Notes: a model not told the origin generated them from the letters alone. A DNA stretch of 64,000 nucleotides from Tridacna crocea (GCA_943736015.1 OX031061.1:17059290-17123289); one strand, 5' to 3'; shown: positions 1 to 39,179, numbered from the stretch's first letter. A program made the numbers and translations.

Positions 1-1555
1 GAATTCTTCATTTCTGTATATAAGAGCAAGTAGCCCCCATCCACGAGAGTTGTGTTTCTTGATGGATCAAAATTTACGAACAAGTTTTGAAGAGGGTCAC
101 CCAAGGAACATTACAGAAAATTTCTTTTAAAATCTGACCAGGGGTTTCAGAGAAAGAGAATTTTCAAGAATTTCATCATGTCCGTATAGTGCAAGTAGCC
201 CCCATTCACAAGAGCCATGTTTCTTGACGGATCAAAATTATATGTACAGCTTTTGAAAAGGGTCACCCAAGGAACATCTCTGTCAGATTATTTTAAAATC
301 TGACCAGCGGTTTCAGAGAAGAAGAATTTTCAAGAATTTCTTCATTTCCATATAGTGCAAGTAGCCCCCATTCACCAGAGCCATGTTTCTTGACCTATCA
401 AAATTTCGCGAACAATTTTTGAAAAGGATCACCCAAGGAACATCTCTGTGAAATTATTTCAGAATCTGTCCAGCCATTTCAGAGAAGAAGAATTTTTAAG
501 AATTTCTTCATTCCTTTATACTGCAAGTAGCCCCCATTCACCAGAGCCATGTTTCTTGACCAATCAAAATTTCGCGAACAATTTTTGAAAAGGGTCACCC
601 AAGGAGCAACTCTGTGAAATTATTTCAAAATCTGACCAGCTGTTTCAGAGAAGAACAAGTTTTAAGAATTTCTTCATTTCCCTATAATGCAAGTAGCCCC
701 CATTCACCAGAGCCATGTTTCTTGACCTATCAAAATTTCATTTTGAAAGGGGTCATTCAAGGAACATCTCTGTGAAATTACTTCAAAATCTGACCAGCAG
801 TTTCAGAGAAGAAGAATTTTTTTTTAGAATTTCTTCATTTCTGTATAGTGCAAGAAGCCCCCATTCACCAGAGCCATGTTTCTTGACCAATCAAAATTTC
901 GCGAACAATTTTTGAAAAGGGTCACCCAAGGAGCAACTCTGTGAAATTATTTCAAAATCTGACCAGCGGTTTCAGAGAAGAAGATTTTTTAAGAATTCCT
1001 TCATTCCTGTATAGTGCAAGTAGCCCCCATTCACCAGAGCCACATTTTTTGACAGATCAAAATTTCACGAACAAATTTTGAAAAGGGTCACCCAAGGAAC
1101 ATATCTGTGGAATTATTTCAATATCCGACGAGCAGTTTCAGAGGAGAAGATTTTTAAAGAATTCCTCCATTTCTGTATAGTGCAAGTAGCCCCAATTCAC
1201 CAGAGCCACATTTTTTGACGAATCAAAATTTCACGAACAGGGTCACCCAAGGAACATATCTGTGAAATTATTTCAAAATCCGACCAGAGGTTTCAGAGGA
1301 GAAGATTTTTAAAGAATTTGCTAAAAAATTCCATTTGGTTGCCATGGCAACCAGAGTTTTTGATGGAATCAAATTCTGTGAACAATTTTTAAAGAGGACC
1401 TCCCAAGGAACATTCCTGCCAAGTTTGGTCCAAATCTGCCAAGTGGTTTAGGAGGAGTTGATGTTTAAAGAATTGTTGACGACGCATGACGGACGACGGA
1501 CACCGGGTGATCCTAAAAGCTCCCCTTGAGCACGTTGTGCTCAGGTGAGCTAATA
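1..1555 (+). repeat. Tandem array 1, about 166-bp units, pearl/Helentron-like right end
   Basis: About eight head-to-tail units recur every 161-168 bp, recognised by AGAGCCATGTTTCTTGAC near 52, 214, 379, 544, 710, 870, 1037 and 1204. The left end is outside the window. The array closes with a distinct module (about 1320-1555) containing GGTTGCCATGGCAACC, a GACGG-rich tract and the hairpin GAGCACGTTGTGCTC, followed by a CTAA terminus. Cores of about 160 bp plus an ACGG microsatellite plus a fixed right flank match the known layout of pearl and Helentron-associated elements of bivalves. That assignment is inference from structure. Short ORFs inside are repeat artefacts. Confidence 0.8.
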
Positions 1556-1960
1556 AAACCATTTTTTACATGAAGCCCCCTTTTTCCGTGATGCAGCCTG
1601 AAATTAAGAAACCAAAAGAGAGGTACCTGGGCAACATTCCAACAAGTTCAGATTTGAAATTTCACAAAGTTTTCAGCACAGATGTAGGAGAGACTAGAGA
1701 AAAACGTTTTTTTCCATGAAGTCCCCTTTGTCTGTGATGCAGCCTCAATTTGAGAAACCAGGAAAGAGGTATTTGTGCATTAATAATTCATAGATTGAAA
1801 ATAACAGGGGCACATGTTGAAACTTGTAAAACAAGATATAACCATGAGGTTTCATGAAATGGCCCTGGATCGCTCACCTGAATTTTTGAGAGGACCATAG
1901 CCTTTTTTTTTTTTTTGAAGGTATTGAAACACTGGAAACAAAATCATCATTTTGACAAGC
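1556..1960. repeat. Degenerate repeat segment between arrays
   Basis: No gene seen. The text AAGCCCCCTTTTTCCRTGA occurs twice here (about 1571 and 1720) and again near 3803, 4975 and 5130, so this is a partial copy of the element family that forms 3766-5345. A T-tract lies near 1900. Confidence 0.55.
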
Positions 1961-3765
1961 AATTTTTAAAAGGTCACCTGTAAAAGTCCTTTCAAAATCT
2001 GACCAGCAGTTTCAGAGAAGAAGAATTTTCAAGAATTTCTTCATTTCCATATACATGTAGTGCAAGTAGCCCCCATTCACCAGAGCCATGTTTCTCAACA
2101 AATCAAACTTTCACAAACAATTTTCGAAAAGGGTCACCCAAGGAATATCTCGGTAAAAATTTTCCAAAATCTGACAAGCCGTTTCAGAGAAGAAGAATTT
2201 TTAAGAATTTATTCATTGCCCTATAGTGCAAGTAGCCCCCATTCACCAGAGCCATGTTTCTTGACGGATCAAAATTTCATGAACAATTTTTGAAAAGGGT
2301 CACCCAAGGAACATCTCTGTGAAATTATTTCAAAATCTGACCAGCCGTTCGCGAGAAGAAGAATTTTTAAGAATTTCTTCATTTCCCTATAGCGCAAGTA
2401 GCCCCCATTCCCCAGAGCCAGGTTTCTTGACCTATCAAAATTTCACAAACAGTTTTTGAAAAGGGTCATCAAAAGAACATCTCTGTGAAATTATTTTAAA
2501 ATCTGACAAGCCGTTTCAGAGAAAAAGAATTTTAAAGAATTTCTTCATTTCTGTATAGTGCAAGAAGCCCCATTCACCAGAGCCATGTTTCTTGACGGAT
2601 CAAAATTTCACGAACAATTTTTGAAAAGGGTCATCCAAGGAACATCTCTGAAATTATTTCAAAATCTGGCCAGCGGTTTCTGAGAAGAAGAATTTTTAAG
2701 AATTTCTTCATTTTTGTATAGTGCAAGAAGCCCCCATTCACCAGAGCCATGTTTCTTGACAGATCAAAATTTTGCGAACAATTTTTGAAAAGGGTCATCC
2801 AAGGAACATCTCTGTGAAATTATTTTAAAATCTGACCAGCGGTTTCAGAGAAGAAGAATTTTTAAGAATTTCTTCATTTCTGTATAGTGCAAGAAGCCCC
2901 CATTCACCAGAGCCATGTTTCTTGACGGATCAAAATTTCACCAACAATTTTTGAAAAGGGTCATCCAAGGTACATCTCTGTGAAATAATTTCAAAATCTG
3001 GCCAGCGGTTTCTGAGAAGAAGAATTTTTAAGAATTTCTTCATTTTTGTATAGTGCAAGAAGCCCCCATTCACCAGAGCCATGTTTCTTGATAGATCAAA
3101 ATTTTGCGAACAATTTTTGAAAAGAGTCATCCAAGGAACATCTCTGTGAAATTATTTTAAAATCTGACCAGCGGTTTCAGAGAAGAAGAATTTTTAACAA
3201 TTTCTTCATTTCTGTATAGTGCAAGAAGCCCCCATTCACCAGAGCCATGTTTCTTGACAGATCAAAATTTCACAACCAGTTTTTGGAAAGGGTCACCTAA
3301 GGAACACCTCTGTGAAATTATTTTAAAATCTGGCAAGTGGTTTCTGAGAAGAAGATTTTTTAACAATTCCTTCATTTCTGTATAGTGCAAGAAGCCCCCA
3401 TTCACCAGAGCCATGTTTCTTGACGGATCAAAATTTCGCGAACAATTTTTGAAAAGGGTCACCCAAGGAACATCTGTGCGAAATTATTTTAAAATCTGGC
3501 CAGCGGTTTTTGAGAAGAAGATTTTTAAAGAATTGCCAAAAAAATTCCATTTCATTGCCATGGCAACCAGAGTTTTGATGGAATCAAATTTTGTGAACAA
3601 TTTTTAAAGAAGACCTCCCAAGGAACATTCCAGCCAAGTTTGGTCCAAATTGGCCCAGCGGTTTAGGAGGAGTTGATGTTTGAAGAATTGTTGACAACGC
3701 ACGACGGACACCGGGTGATCCTAAAAGCTCCCCTTGAGCATGTTGTGCTCAGGTGAGCTAAAAAC
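1961..3765 (+). repeat. Tandem array 2, same family as array 1
   Basis: Nine or ten units of about 165 bp (landmark CATGTTTCTTGAC near 2087, 2251, 2586, 2750, 2917, 3079, 3245 and 3411). They close with the same terminal module as array 1: GTTGCCATGGCAACC near 3556, the GACGG tract near 3702, hairpin GAGCATGTTGTGCTC near 3736 and the CTAA end. Two arrays of one family lie side by side, separated by a fragment of another. Confidence 0.8.
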
Positions 3766-5345
3766 TGAACAAGATATTAGTAAAAATTGCAATTTTGCAT
3801 TAGGGCCCCTTTTTCCTTGTCATTTTACAAGAAACCACTTTTTTCCATGACAGAGGGTCAATTTGAAAAACACATAGATAAAGAAACAAGAGTACATGTT
3901 GAAACTTTGAAACTAGAAGGCCCTGAAGGGCCTGAATATGCTCTACTGGCAGAGAGTTTGCTTTTAAATAAAGCATACATAGGAATTCATTTTCAACTCA
4001 AAATGGCTACTTTTCCATTACTGTTGGTTGAATTTTTTCAAACTCAACAGGATTAAAAAGCTATAGATGGGATAAACAAGCTGAAAAATTCATAAAATCT
4101 GATCACAAAAAAATACTTTATCATGTAAACAGGCAATGAAATTGTTCAATTTGAAAAGACTACTTTTCCCATACTGTTTGTCAGATTTTTTTCAAAATTG
4201 ATAGGGTTAAAACTAATGATGAGATAAACAAACTCTGCAAGTTTCACGGAAATCTGACCAAAAATGAAGACTTAATCGCGTAAACAAGAAATAAAAGTTT
4301 TCAACTTGAAATGGCTACTTTTTCCATACTCTTTGTTGGAATTTTTTCAAAATCAATAGGGTTGAAGCTATTGATAAGATAAACAAACTGTGCAAGTTTC
4401 ACAGAAATCTGACCTAAAATGAAGACTTTATTGCGTAAACAAGAAATGTAAATTCTAAACTTGAAATGGCTACTTTTCCCATACTCTTTGTTGGAATTTT
4501 TTCAAAATCAATAGGGTTGAAGCTATTGATAAGATCAACAAACTCTGCAAGTTTCATGGAAATCTGACCTAAAATGAAGACTTTATTGCGTAAACAAGAA
4601 ATGTAAATTTTAAACTTGAAATGGCTACTTTTCCAATACTGTTTGTCAGATTTTTTTCAACATCGATAGGGTTAAAGCTATTGATGAGATAAACAAACAG
4701 TGCAAGTTTCACGAAAATCTGATGACAAATGAAGACTATCGCGTAAACAAGAATTGGAAATTTTCAACTTGAAATGGCTACTTTTCCCATATTGTTTGTT
4801 AGATTTTTCTCAAAATCAATAGGGTTGAAGCTATTGATGAGAGAAACAAACTGTGCAAGTTTCACAAAAATCTGTCTTTCAGCCAGTAGAGCTAAAAACA
4901 ATATAACCATGAAGTTTAATGAAATTTTGACCAAAACTGAATGAAATATTAGTAAAAATTGGAATTTTGCAAGAAACCCCCTTTTTCCATGACAGAACAT
5001 CAACTTAAAATATGCCCAGATTAAAAATAGCAAGGGCACATGCTAAAACTTTCCATAAACAATATAACCATGAAGTTTCATGATATTCTGACAAAAACTG
5101 AATGAGATACTGGTAAAAGTTGCAATTTTGCATTAAGCCCCTTTTTTCCGTGACACGGGGTCAAATTCAAAATCCGGGAAAGATACGTCGGCGCCTTACC
5201 CTAAGGAGTTCATATTTGAAGTTTTATCCAATTTGGTCCAGGGGTTGTGGAGAAATTGCTTCGGACGGATGAGCGGACAGACGGACGGAAGGACAGACGA
5301 AGCGGTGACTATATGCTCGCCCTTCGGGGAGCATAATAAATTTTG
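3766..5345 (+). repeat. Tandem array 3, about 156-bp units, second pearl-like family
   Basis: About six units of 146-158 bp marked by GGCTACTTTTCCCATACT-like text near 4008, 4154, 4312, 4468, 4622 and 4777. A non-tandem right part follows. The end carries a GACGGACGG tract near 5279 and a hairpin built on CGCCCTTCGGGG near 5320, followed by GAGCATAA. Same architecture as arrays 1 and 2 but a different unit sequence. Confidence 0.75.
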
Positions 5346-5456
5346 ATAAAAAGTGTTAGGGTGACCCTTTTCCCATGTCAAACTCCATTATACCAAAAAG
5401 CCAATTCCATCACTTAAACTACATTTCAATTATCCTTTGCAAATGCTGTATCCTTC

Positions 5457-5665
5457 ATCACACAATCCTGAGTTTTTTACAACCCTGGAAGGGAAGATTT
5501 TTTTTAAACAATTGTGGGATAAGGAGAAAATGCCGTAAACCAGCATTTTCTCCTTCTACTACAATGTTTTCTACCCTATAAAAGGCAAACATCATCATGA
5601 GACAAATATTCATTCTGTAATTTGCACATGCTTTCAATCTAGTAGAGTCAAAAATTTTGTTTTTT
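5457..5665 (+). mobile_element. TTAA hairpin MITE, diverged copy
   Basis: Matches the family described at 8392-8619: CACAATCC near 5460, a central palindrome around AAAATGCCGTAAACCAGC, and the CAAATGCTTTCAAT-like right half. Termini have decayed. It lies just 3-prime of the last TMBIM exon. Confidence 0.7.
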
Positions 5666-5742
5666 TTTTTTTTTTGGTAAATAATAAAATTCAAGATACA
5701 TTCTAATAATTCTTGTACAGAGACGAGGTACATGTATTACTG

Positions 5743-32549
<26,807 letters not shown>

Positions 32550-32608
32550 CTTGGTTTTTTGTGTACCCTTCTTTAATAACAAAATCTGAAATAGATTACA
32601 TAAGGCAT

Positions 32609-32838
32609 TTAACTCATTACCAAACAACAAAATTTTAGGCTTGTCCAAATCGAAAGCATTTGCAGACGACAAAATAAAAGTGATTGAAAATTTGAAATTT
32701 GTTTTGTAAAGGATAGAAAACCATTGTGGGAAAAGGAAAAAATGCTGGTTACCAGCATTTTCTCCTTTTCCCACAATGTTTCCTAAAGGTTTCTTTCTCC
32801 GGGGCATCAAAAGTAGGGATTGTGTGGTAATGGGTTAA
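32609..32838 (-). mobile_element. TTAA hairpin MITE, fused copy
   Basis: TTAACTCATTACCAAAC to GTGGTAATGGGTTAA, starting 23 bp beyond the acceptor of TMBIM exon 1. TTAA 32835-32838 shared with the next fragment. Confidence 0.9.
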
Positions 32839-32945
32839 CACTTTACCACATAATCCAGAAATTCAGAGACAATACCAGAGAAGGCTTTTGAAAATATTGA
32901 GGGTAATGGAAAAACTTTTTTTTTTCTTTTCCAACATTGTTTTTA
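32835..32945 (+). mobile_element. TTAA MITE, left half and decayed palindrome
   Basis: TTAACACTTTACCACAT, then CTTTTCCAACATTG, ending at TTAA where the second AGGTGGCCCTTCAG repeat begins. Confidence 0.65.
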
Positions 32946-33066
32946 AAGGTGGCCCTTCAGATTTAGGGACGAAAAATTTACAAAAGTTCAAAAAAATCAT
33001 CCTTATACTCCCAAAGCCTTTTAATTTTCATTCATAAAACCCCAGTAGTTGAAAATCGTCCGACAA
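32942..33066 (+). repeat. AGGTGGCCCTTCAG repeat, copy 2
   Basis: Second copy of 31900-32030, here bracketed by MITE halves on both sides. Confidence 0.65.
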
Positions 33067-33194
33067 CATGAGAAAACATTGTGGGAAAATGAGAAAATGC
33101 TTGTAACTAGCATTTTCTCCTTTTCCAACTACTTCTCTCAAAAGGCTTTTCTTAAAAGGTTGTGATACCATGGGATTGTTTGGTGAAGGATTAA
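33066..33194. mobile_element. TTAA MITE, palindrome plus ATCCC half
   Basis: AACATTGTGGGAAAATGAG palindrome, then GGGATTGTTTGGTGAAGGATTAA. Confidence 0.65.
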
Positions 33195-33607
33195 GAAGTC
33201 AGACAGCTTCAACTATAGCCTTCCAGTTTGTTGGTTCACAGTGGTTATGGTGTGACCAAGAGAAAGTCAAAATTTTAACAGATTATAGAATAAATCACCA
33301 AATAATTTTCTAATTGCATCTTTTGTTAAGCGTCATAGAAAATATCATGCAGTTTCAGCCAAACATTTGAAAGAAAAGCAAGCCTGTCCTTCGCCACTGT
33401 CCTGGTGCCATTATGAAATTGATGCACGTTACATCGATGGTTTCTGTAAAAAGATCCATAGAACTTGATATGTTTGGCCCCAATGTGCAGTAACATGGCT
33501 GGAAAATATTGCCGCATGACCTAGCAGATGATCTAAATACATCATCATGCATGTTTTTCTGTAAAACTGCTTGTAATGAAGGATTTTAGAGGGTGGAGTA
33601 AATGGTG
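33195..33607. other. No gene recognised
   Basis: Small minus-strand ORFs of 63-81 codons overlap here in different frames and share no family motif. Could include 5-prime untranslated exons of TMBIM, not recognisable by eye. Confidence 0.35.
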
Positions 33608-33822
33608 TTAACTCCATATGAATCTTGGACTGGTCCGAATTCAAAGCATTTGCAGATGACATAATGTAGCTCAAAAATTAAAAATTGTTTCGGGAAGGGT
33701 AGAAAACATTGTGGGAAAAGGAGAAAATGCTGGTTACCAGCATTTTCTCCTTTCTTACAATGTTTTCAATAGGCTTCTTTCTCAAGCCCATTAAAAGTCA
33801 GGATTGTGTGGTAAATAATTAA
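33608..33822 (-). mobile_element. TTAA hairpin MITE
   Basis: TTAACTCCATATGAATC to GTGGTAAATAATTAA. Confidence 0.85.
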
Positions 33823-34049
33823 GCATGAAGGTGCCTATGACATTGTTTTCACTTCTGGTATATTTTTCTTCCATTTTTATTTTTTATTTTGAAAAAGTAA
33901 CTTGGTTGAGGTAAAGAAATGTTCAAGTCATGATATTTTCAATCAAAATAGAGACCAGACAAGCCGCTAGAGGTCGCCGAATTCTGATATGGCAGTAAAG
34001 TACTTATTACCTCGAAGCAATATGAACCATGAACCAACATGACGTGGCT

Positions 34050-34262
34050 TTAACCCATTACCACACAATCCCTACTTTTGACGCCCCTGAGAAAGAAGCC
34101 ATTAGAAAACATTGTAGGAAAAGGAGAAAATGCTGGTAACCAGCATTTTCTCCTTTTCCAACAATGTTTTCTGCCCTTCACAAAACAAATTTCAAATTTT
34201 CAGTCACTTTTATTTTGTTGTCTGTAACTGCTTCCAATTTGGACAAGGCTAAAATTCTGTCA
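34050..34262 (+). mobile_element. TTAA hairpin MITE, right tip lost
   Basis: TTAACCCATTACCACAC, close to the archetype. Ends after CTAAAATTCTGTCAG. Confidence 0.88.
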
Positions 34263-34791
34263 GTTCATTTCAAATTTCCAAATGTCAAAACCCAGGCTCA
34301 AGGAAGCTTGCCGCGTTGTCAACTTTTGTCAAGATATTCATGGACAAAGATTTGTTTCTCATTTTCAGCCAGTTCTCGTGTTTGTTATCTACTATTTTTA
34401 ATTCAAGATTGTAATTATAATCAATAGTCACAAAACCAAGCGCTAAAAAGCAGGCTGCTGAAAATGGAAATTGCATGTGGTGATTATCATGTGGTCTTTT
34501 TTTTAAATTAAATTTGAATGTGATTTTTTTCTCGCGCGTTTACATTTTTCATGGGATTTCTCTGATTTTAATGTGATGATAGCGCGGAATCATGGCGTTG
34601 GCAAATCCCTGGGCTTCTGAAAAATTTAATTTACCCTTCGACCTACAGCAAGTTTAACTATTGCCAAGAGCAAGAAAATTGTATATATATTTACTGCAAC
34701 TAAAAACTTGAAATGCATACTTTTCATAGCTCATATTTTCTTTTTTTTTTCCTCTCTCTCTCTCTCATGGTACAGCATTTGATAATTACAT
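34263..34791. other. No gene recognised
   Basis: Part of this text (CAAAACCCAGGCTCAAGGA, CCGCGTTGTCAACTTTTGTC) recurs near 41325-41380, so it is a dispersed repeat. CT-microsatellite at 34750-34766. Confidence 0.5.
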
Positions 34792-35006
34792 CTAACTCTT
34801 TTCGAAAAAAAGACAAAATTTTGGACTGGACCGAAATGAATGCATTTTACAAGTATGCCAACATACACGACATTTGCACAAATGGCAATTTTTCTTGTGT
34901 TTGATATGGTAGAATTTATGTGGGAAAATAGAATTAAAAGCTGGTTACCACTGTTTTCAAAAGCATTATCTTTCATATTTACTAAATCTGGGGATTATGG
35001 GGTTAA
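34792..35006 (-). mobile_element. TTAA hairpin MITE, decayed fused copy
   Basis: GACAAAATTTTGGACTGGAC left half; palindrome reduced to AAAGCTGGTTACCACTG; TTAA 35003-35006 shared with the next copy. Confidence 0.75.
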
Positions 35007-35231
35007 CAATTTCCCAAACGGCAAATTTTGGACCAGACCAAACTGAAAGCATTTTGCAGATGACAAATTAACAGTTGCTATAAAGATGTTTTTTCTATAT
35101 GATAGGGTAGAAAACATTGTGGGAAAAGGAGAAAATGCTGGTTACCAGCATTTTCTCCTTTTCCCACAATGTTTTCAAAAGGCTTCTATTCATGACCCGT
35201 AAAAACCAGGGATTGTTTGGGAAAGGGTTAA
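35003..35231 (-). mobile_element. TTAA hairpin MITE, fused copy
   Basis: TTAACAATTTCCCAAACGG to TTTGGGAAAGGGTTAA; palindrome intact. Confidence 0.9.
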
Positions 35232-35404
35232 AGGTCAATACAATTAACCAGTTTTCTTCTTCACCTGTACCCGATTTATCATACTTGCAGTAAACATAAA
35301 AAAAATCTGTAACGAAACAATTTTATTGTTTTAATTCATACAAAAATTGGTTAAATTTATCAATCACTTTAACATTTATCAGTACTTGACAGGAACTAGA
35401 AAAT

Positions 35405-35556
35405 TACAAGTGGGACGTTTTTACCATTTTTATCGAATAAGTGAATGTTTTAACCAATTTATGGGGAGGGGCTGGGGACGTTTTGGGACCAGGTGTTTTA
35501 ACCAAAAGCGGGACGTTTTATCTGGGGGACGTTTTGATTGTGGAACATTTTGACTA
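35405..35556 (+). repeat. GGGACGTTTT short-word repeat
   Basis: GGGACGTTTT-like words recur five or six times (near 35412, 35473, 35510, 35525), like one end of the short-word elements at 39188 and 54219. No partner end seen. Confidence 0.5.
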
Positions 35557-36593
35557 TAAACCTTTAAAACAGATAGGCAGTGGCTAGAGATATGGTACCG
35601 TAACTCTAGCCTATATTGAAGAAATGGCTAGAGATACGGTAGCGTACCTCTAGCCCCGGAGTCTAAAGATACGGTACCGTATCTTTAGTCATTCTTATGA
35701 TGTAGGCTAGAGGTACGGTATTTTGTAGATACATGTAAGAAATTATAAATTTACTTCAGTTTTGATTATTATCGTTATTAGTATGAATTTGTAGGAATTG
35801 ATCAACATCAAAGGACAGAAACTCGTCAAGTTGCAGTGTGCGAGTTTGCATCGATGCGCGAAAATAATAATTGCGTTGATTAGTTAGGTGAATTTAATTG
35901 CTTAAGATGTATGCGGATCTTACATTATTTTAACTTTTGTTGTTCTTTAATTGATTATGGAAAACGACATAATTAATCAATTACTCAATCACGGAAATTG
36001 ATAACTAATCTATTACTCAATCACGGAAATTTTTTGAAAGCACTTTCAAACCAGTTTTGTATCAAACGGTCAAAATGGCTCATAGTATTCACGTCGGGAA
36101 GAAATTTGCACATTTTCAAACATTTAAAAGCGCAATAGAGTGCTATCAAAGTGCAGAAAGTATACAGTTTTACTAGAGGGATTCTATGACTATACAAAAA
36201 GCCAAGCCGCGCGTACAAACAAAAATAAAAGAAAGGATAAAGTATTACTGGATATCGCTGTACTGTATTCATGGTGGAAGAATTTCAAAGCCAGAGGGAC
36301 AGGAGTGAGAGAACAAAGATTATCTATCTGTCTGTCTGTCTACCATCCATCTATTTATACTTATTAAGTTATTTTATTTATTCATTTATTTATCTACTAT
36401 TGTGTTTGGAGCGGCGGATAGAGTTGCGTGTTTAGGTTCGGGTCTGGCAAGCATGATTCGAACTGAAATTTGGTGTGGGCTATTGCTTATGTATGGTAGA
36501 AGCAGAATTTTACGGCATGAATTATATATAAATATTTATTGCAAACATTAAGGGCAAAAAATAATGTGAACAATGAGTTCTTTTAACTATTTC

Positions 36594-36800
36594 TCCGCAC
36601 AATATTCTTTCCAAGTCACTGGCTGCTTTCCCACATAACTATCGTCGAAATACTGGACAGCAGTGAGAGAGAAATGAATCCTGTCGCAATGACTGTCATC
36701 AATCCTCGGAAAGTTTATTGGCCGAGCCATGGATCGAATGGCGATCTCCTGTTCTCAGTTCCGGTACGCTATACCGACTGAGCTATGGGGCTAGGCCTGC
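36594..36800 (-). mobile_element. SINE family 1, reversed
   Basis: Reading the minus strand: A box TAGCTCAGTCGGTATAGCG and the body matching 28640-28830. Tail lost. Confidence 0.7.
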
Positions 36801-36834
36801 ACATGGTTGTAAATAACTTTAGAAATTTAATTGA

Positions 36835-36975
36835 ATGAATGGTGTTTAACGCCGTTTTCAACAGTATTTCAGTACTTTTGCATCGGCCAGTGCACCTATT
36901 CATGCTTTCCTCGAGTTTTTATAAGCAGTACTCGGCACAATATTCTTTCTAAGCCACTGACTGCTTTCCTACATG
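36835..36975 (-). mobile_element. SINE family 1 tail, reversed
   Basis: AACGCCGTTTTCAACAG to TCTAAGCCACTGACTGC matches the 3-prime part of the family as in 48720-48845. Confidence 0.6.
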
Positions 36976-37144
36976 CAATACAAGTCCTTTGAAAACACTG
37001 TAGGAAAAAGAGAAAATGCTAATTTCTCATTTTCCAACAGTGTCTTCTACCCTTTTGGGTGACCATTTTCCACCATTTTTCATCAAAATTTAAATTGTTT
37101 ACAAATTCTTTGAGTGTAAAATTTGTCTTTTGAGAAAGGGTAAA
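36968..37144 (+). mobile_element. TTAA hairpin MITE, decayed
   Basis: AACACTGTAGGAAAAAGAG and CATTTTCCAACAGTGT remain of the palindrome, followed by the subfamily right half (GGGTGACCATTTTCCACC). Confidence 0.65.
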
Positions 37145-38186
37145 GCAGGGATAATACATATGTTATATAGAATCCCTGGGTTAAGCAATCAAGTTCACCT
37201 AATAATCAACGCAATTATTATTTTCGCTCATCAGTGCACATTCGCACACTGCAACTTGATGAGTTTCTGTCCTTTGATGTTGATCAATTCCTACAAATTC
37301 ATACTAATAACGATAATAATCAAAACTGAAGTAAATTTATAATTTCTTACATGTATCTACAAAATACCGTACCTCTAGCCTATATCATAAGAATGACTAA
37401 AGATACGGTACCGTATCTTTAGACTCCGGGGCTAGAGGTACGGTACCGTATCTCTAGCCATTTCTTCGATATGGCACAAGTAAACAGTTTGCTTCGAATT
37501 GGCCAGGGTCAAAAATAGAAATAAGTAAGGTAGGTTTTTAATGCAATTTTGATAAGAAGAGTAGTTATTACACCCACGAATTGTGTTAGATTAAGGAAAA
37601 GAAGCATTGTTTTGTATGTGAAACAGGGGGTCGTGAAACAGGGGGTCATGACCTTTCCTTCTTTGTTCTATAGTTTTGACCCCAAATGCGAAAGTGAGGG
37701 GTCATGGAGCAAGCGGCTGTTTTTAGCGGAGAAAACAAGGGTAGGGTCAGGGCACGAAAGATTGCGGAAAAACGGCATGGTAATGTGCTATTTTGGATTT
37801 CAGCCCCAGATTATGTGTTGTTTGGAGTTTCAATTCAGCTTGGCATTTTCAGGCTAGCTTCCTGGGTTTGGATTTTGTGAATTTTGGAATATAGGCTAAA
37901 ATGGCAATTTTTTTCAGTTTTTTTCCGACCATGTCACTTGCTTATATTGATCATTGATATCAATATTTCACAAGTTGAACATGATTTATTGATAAAATGT
38001 AAAGAATTAGGATTGTGCTGTTGCATTTAAGTGCTCCTTATAATTTCAGGCTGACTAAATAGACCTTTGTTTGAGGGAGTTCAGGTCGGCATATGGCGGA
38101 CCGAGACGAGTTTAGCCGACAACCGTGTACTGCTACCTATAGGCTGGAGGTACGGTACCGTATCTCTAGCTACTGCTAAACAGATA

Positions 38187-39179
38187 AGTGACATCTCCAA
38201 TAAAGGGCGATTTTACGCATGAAATTCACTTCACCTTCGAGTTAATTGCTAAAGAGTACTGTAATCCAAATATCTTAAAATCTGTCTTCCCTCGCTCTGT
38301 AGATATGTTAATTTTTTTCTAGGAATATACCTTTCGGTTTGCAACGTACGCACTTGATTCTGCTTTCATGCTTTCGATAACCGAACAACTTGGCTGATAA
38401 ATACAGCCAATTGACACGAACTCGAAAGTTATATTGAGCAGTAAATCTTACAAGTTATAAAAATAGAAATCTAGATTATATATTTTTTATTCACTATTTA
38501 CATTCATTTGCTAATGATAGTCTTAATTGTAGAACAATATTTTGAATCAGTTTAACGCAAATCAAATAAGGCTTGGACATTTTCGAACTTCTCGCTAGAG
38601 GGACGCAAAGCAAAGACGAAAATCAAATTTTGATCAGCACGCGTTTATGGTACCGGCCTTTATTCAGAATTTCCTCATATTTTTAATCCTCAAATGTTTT
38701 TTCGCCAAATGAAATAAAACATTCGATTCTCAAGGCAAATTATGATGCAAACGCCGATACAAGTTTTGGTTCTGAATCTACAATATTATAAAGGACGAAA
38801 ACGTTTCTTCACTCGGATTTGTTCTCCAGTCGTCCTTAACAAAAAAATTAACAACATCAACTGTCAACGACGTGTAAGTAAAACTAAACTAAATAGTTTG
38901 ATGTTTCTGTTGCTCTTTAGTAGATATGAACCATCAGATTGAGAATGGTAAAGTTGCATTTGAAGATGGCGCTCCCTGAGAAAGAAATGTACTGATAGTG
39001 TAAACGTGAAAGTGGCATCAGTTTCTGTATACTTTGACTGTTTGAAACTTTGACGGGTTGCAACTGCAAGGTCGAAAGACGAATCAATATTGTTGCTGCA
39101 AAAAAAATGTTTTTTCATTAATTTTTGAGATCACAAAAAACTATTCAAATATTTTAATTTAAGAAAGACCTTTGTGATG
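38187..39179. other. No gene recognised
   Basis: Intergenic. Small ORFs (66-84 codons) on both strands without motifs. Confidence 0.45.

Larger units (their letters stand above)
35576..38177. mobile_element. DNA transposon with 9-bp target duplication, Mutator-like
   Basis: Inverted ends of about 40 bp (GGCAGTGGCTAGAGATATGG against its partner near 38140-38177), flanked by the direct repeat AAACAGATA (35567-35575 and 38178-38186). A second inverted pair lies inside (35609-35882 with 37199-37476). The ends are full of the palindromic word GATACGGTACCGTATC. A 9-bp duplication is typical of Mutator-like elements; no transposase is seen. SINE and MITE fragments are inserted in the middle. Confidence 0.78.

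Noticed and set aside
715..3607. A series of 64-77-codon ORFs with similar peptides
   Set aside because: They are one reading frame of the 165-bp tandem units; no homology signal, no splice context, and both strands are open at the same rate.
1..3765. CRISPR-like look of regularly spaced repeats
   Set aside because: Units are contiguous about 165-bp tandem copies without unique spacers, in a spliced eukaryotic genome.
37549..37857. 102-codon ORF inside the Mutator-like element as a transposase remnant
   Set aside because: No catalytic motif, low complexity, and no similarity I recognise.
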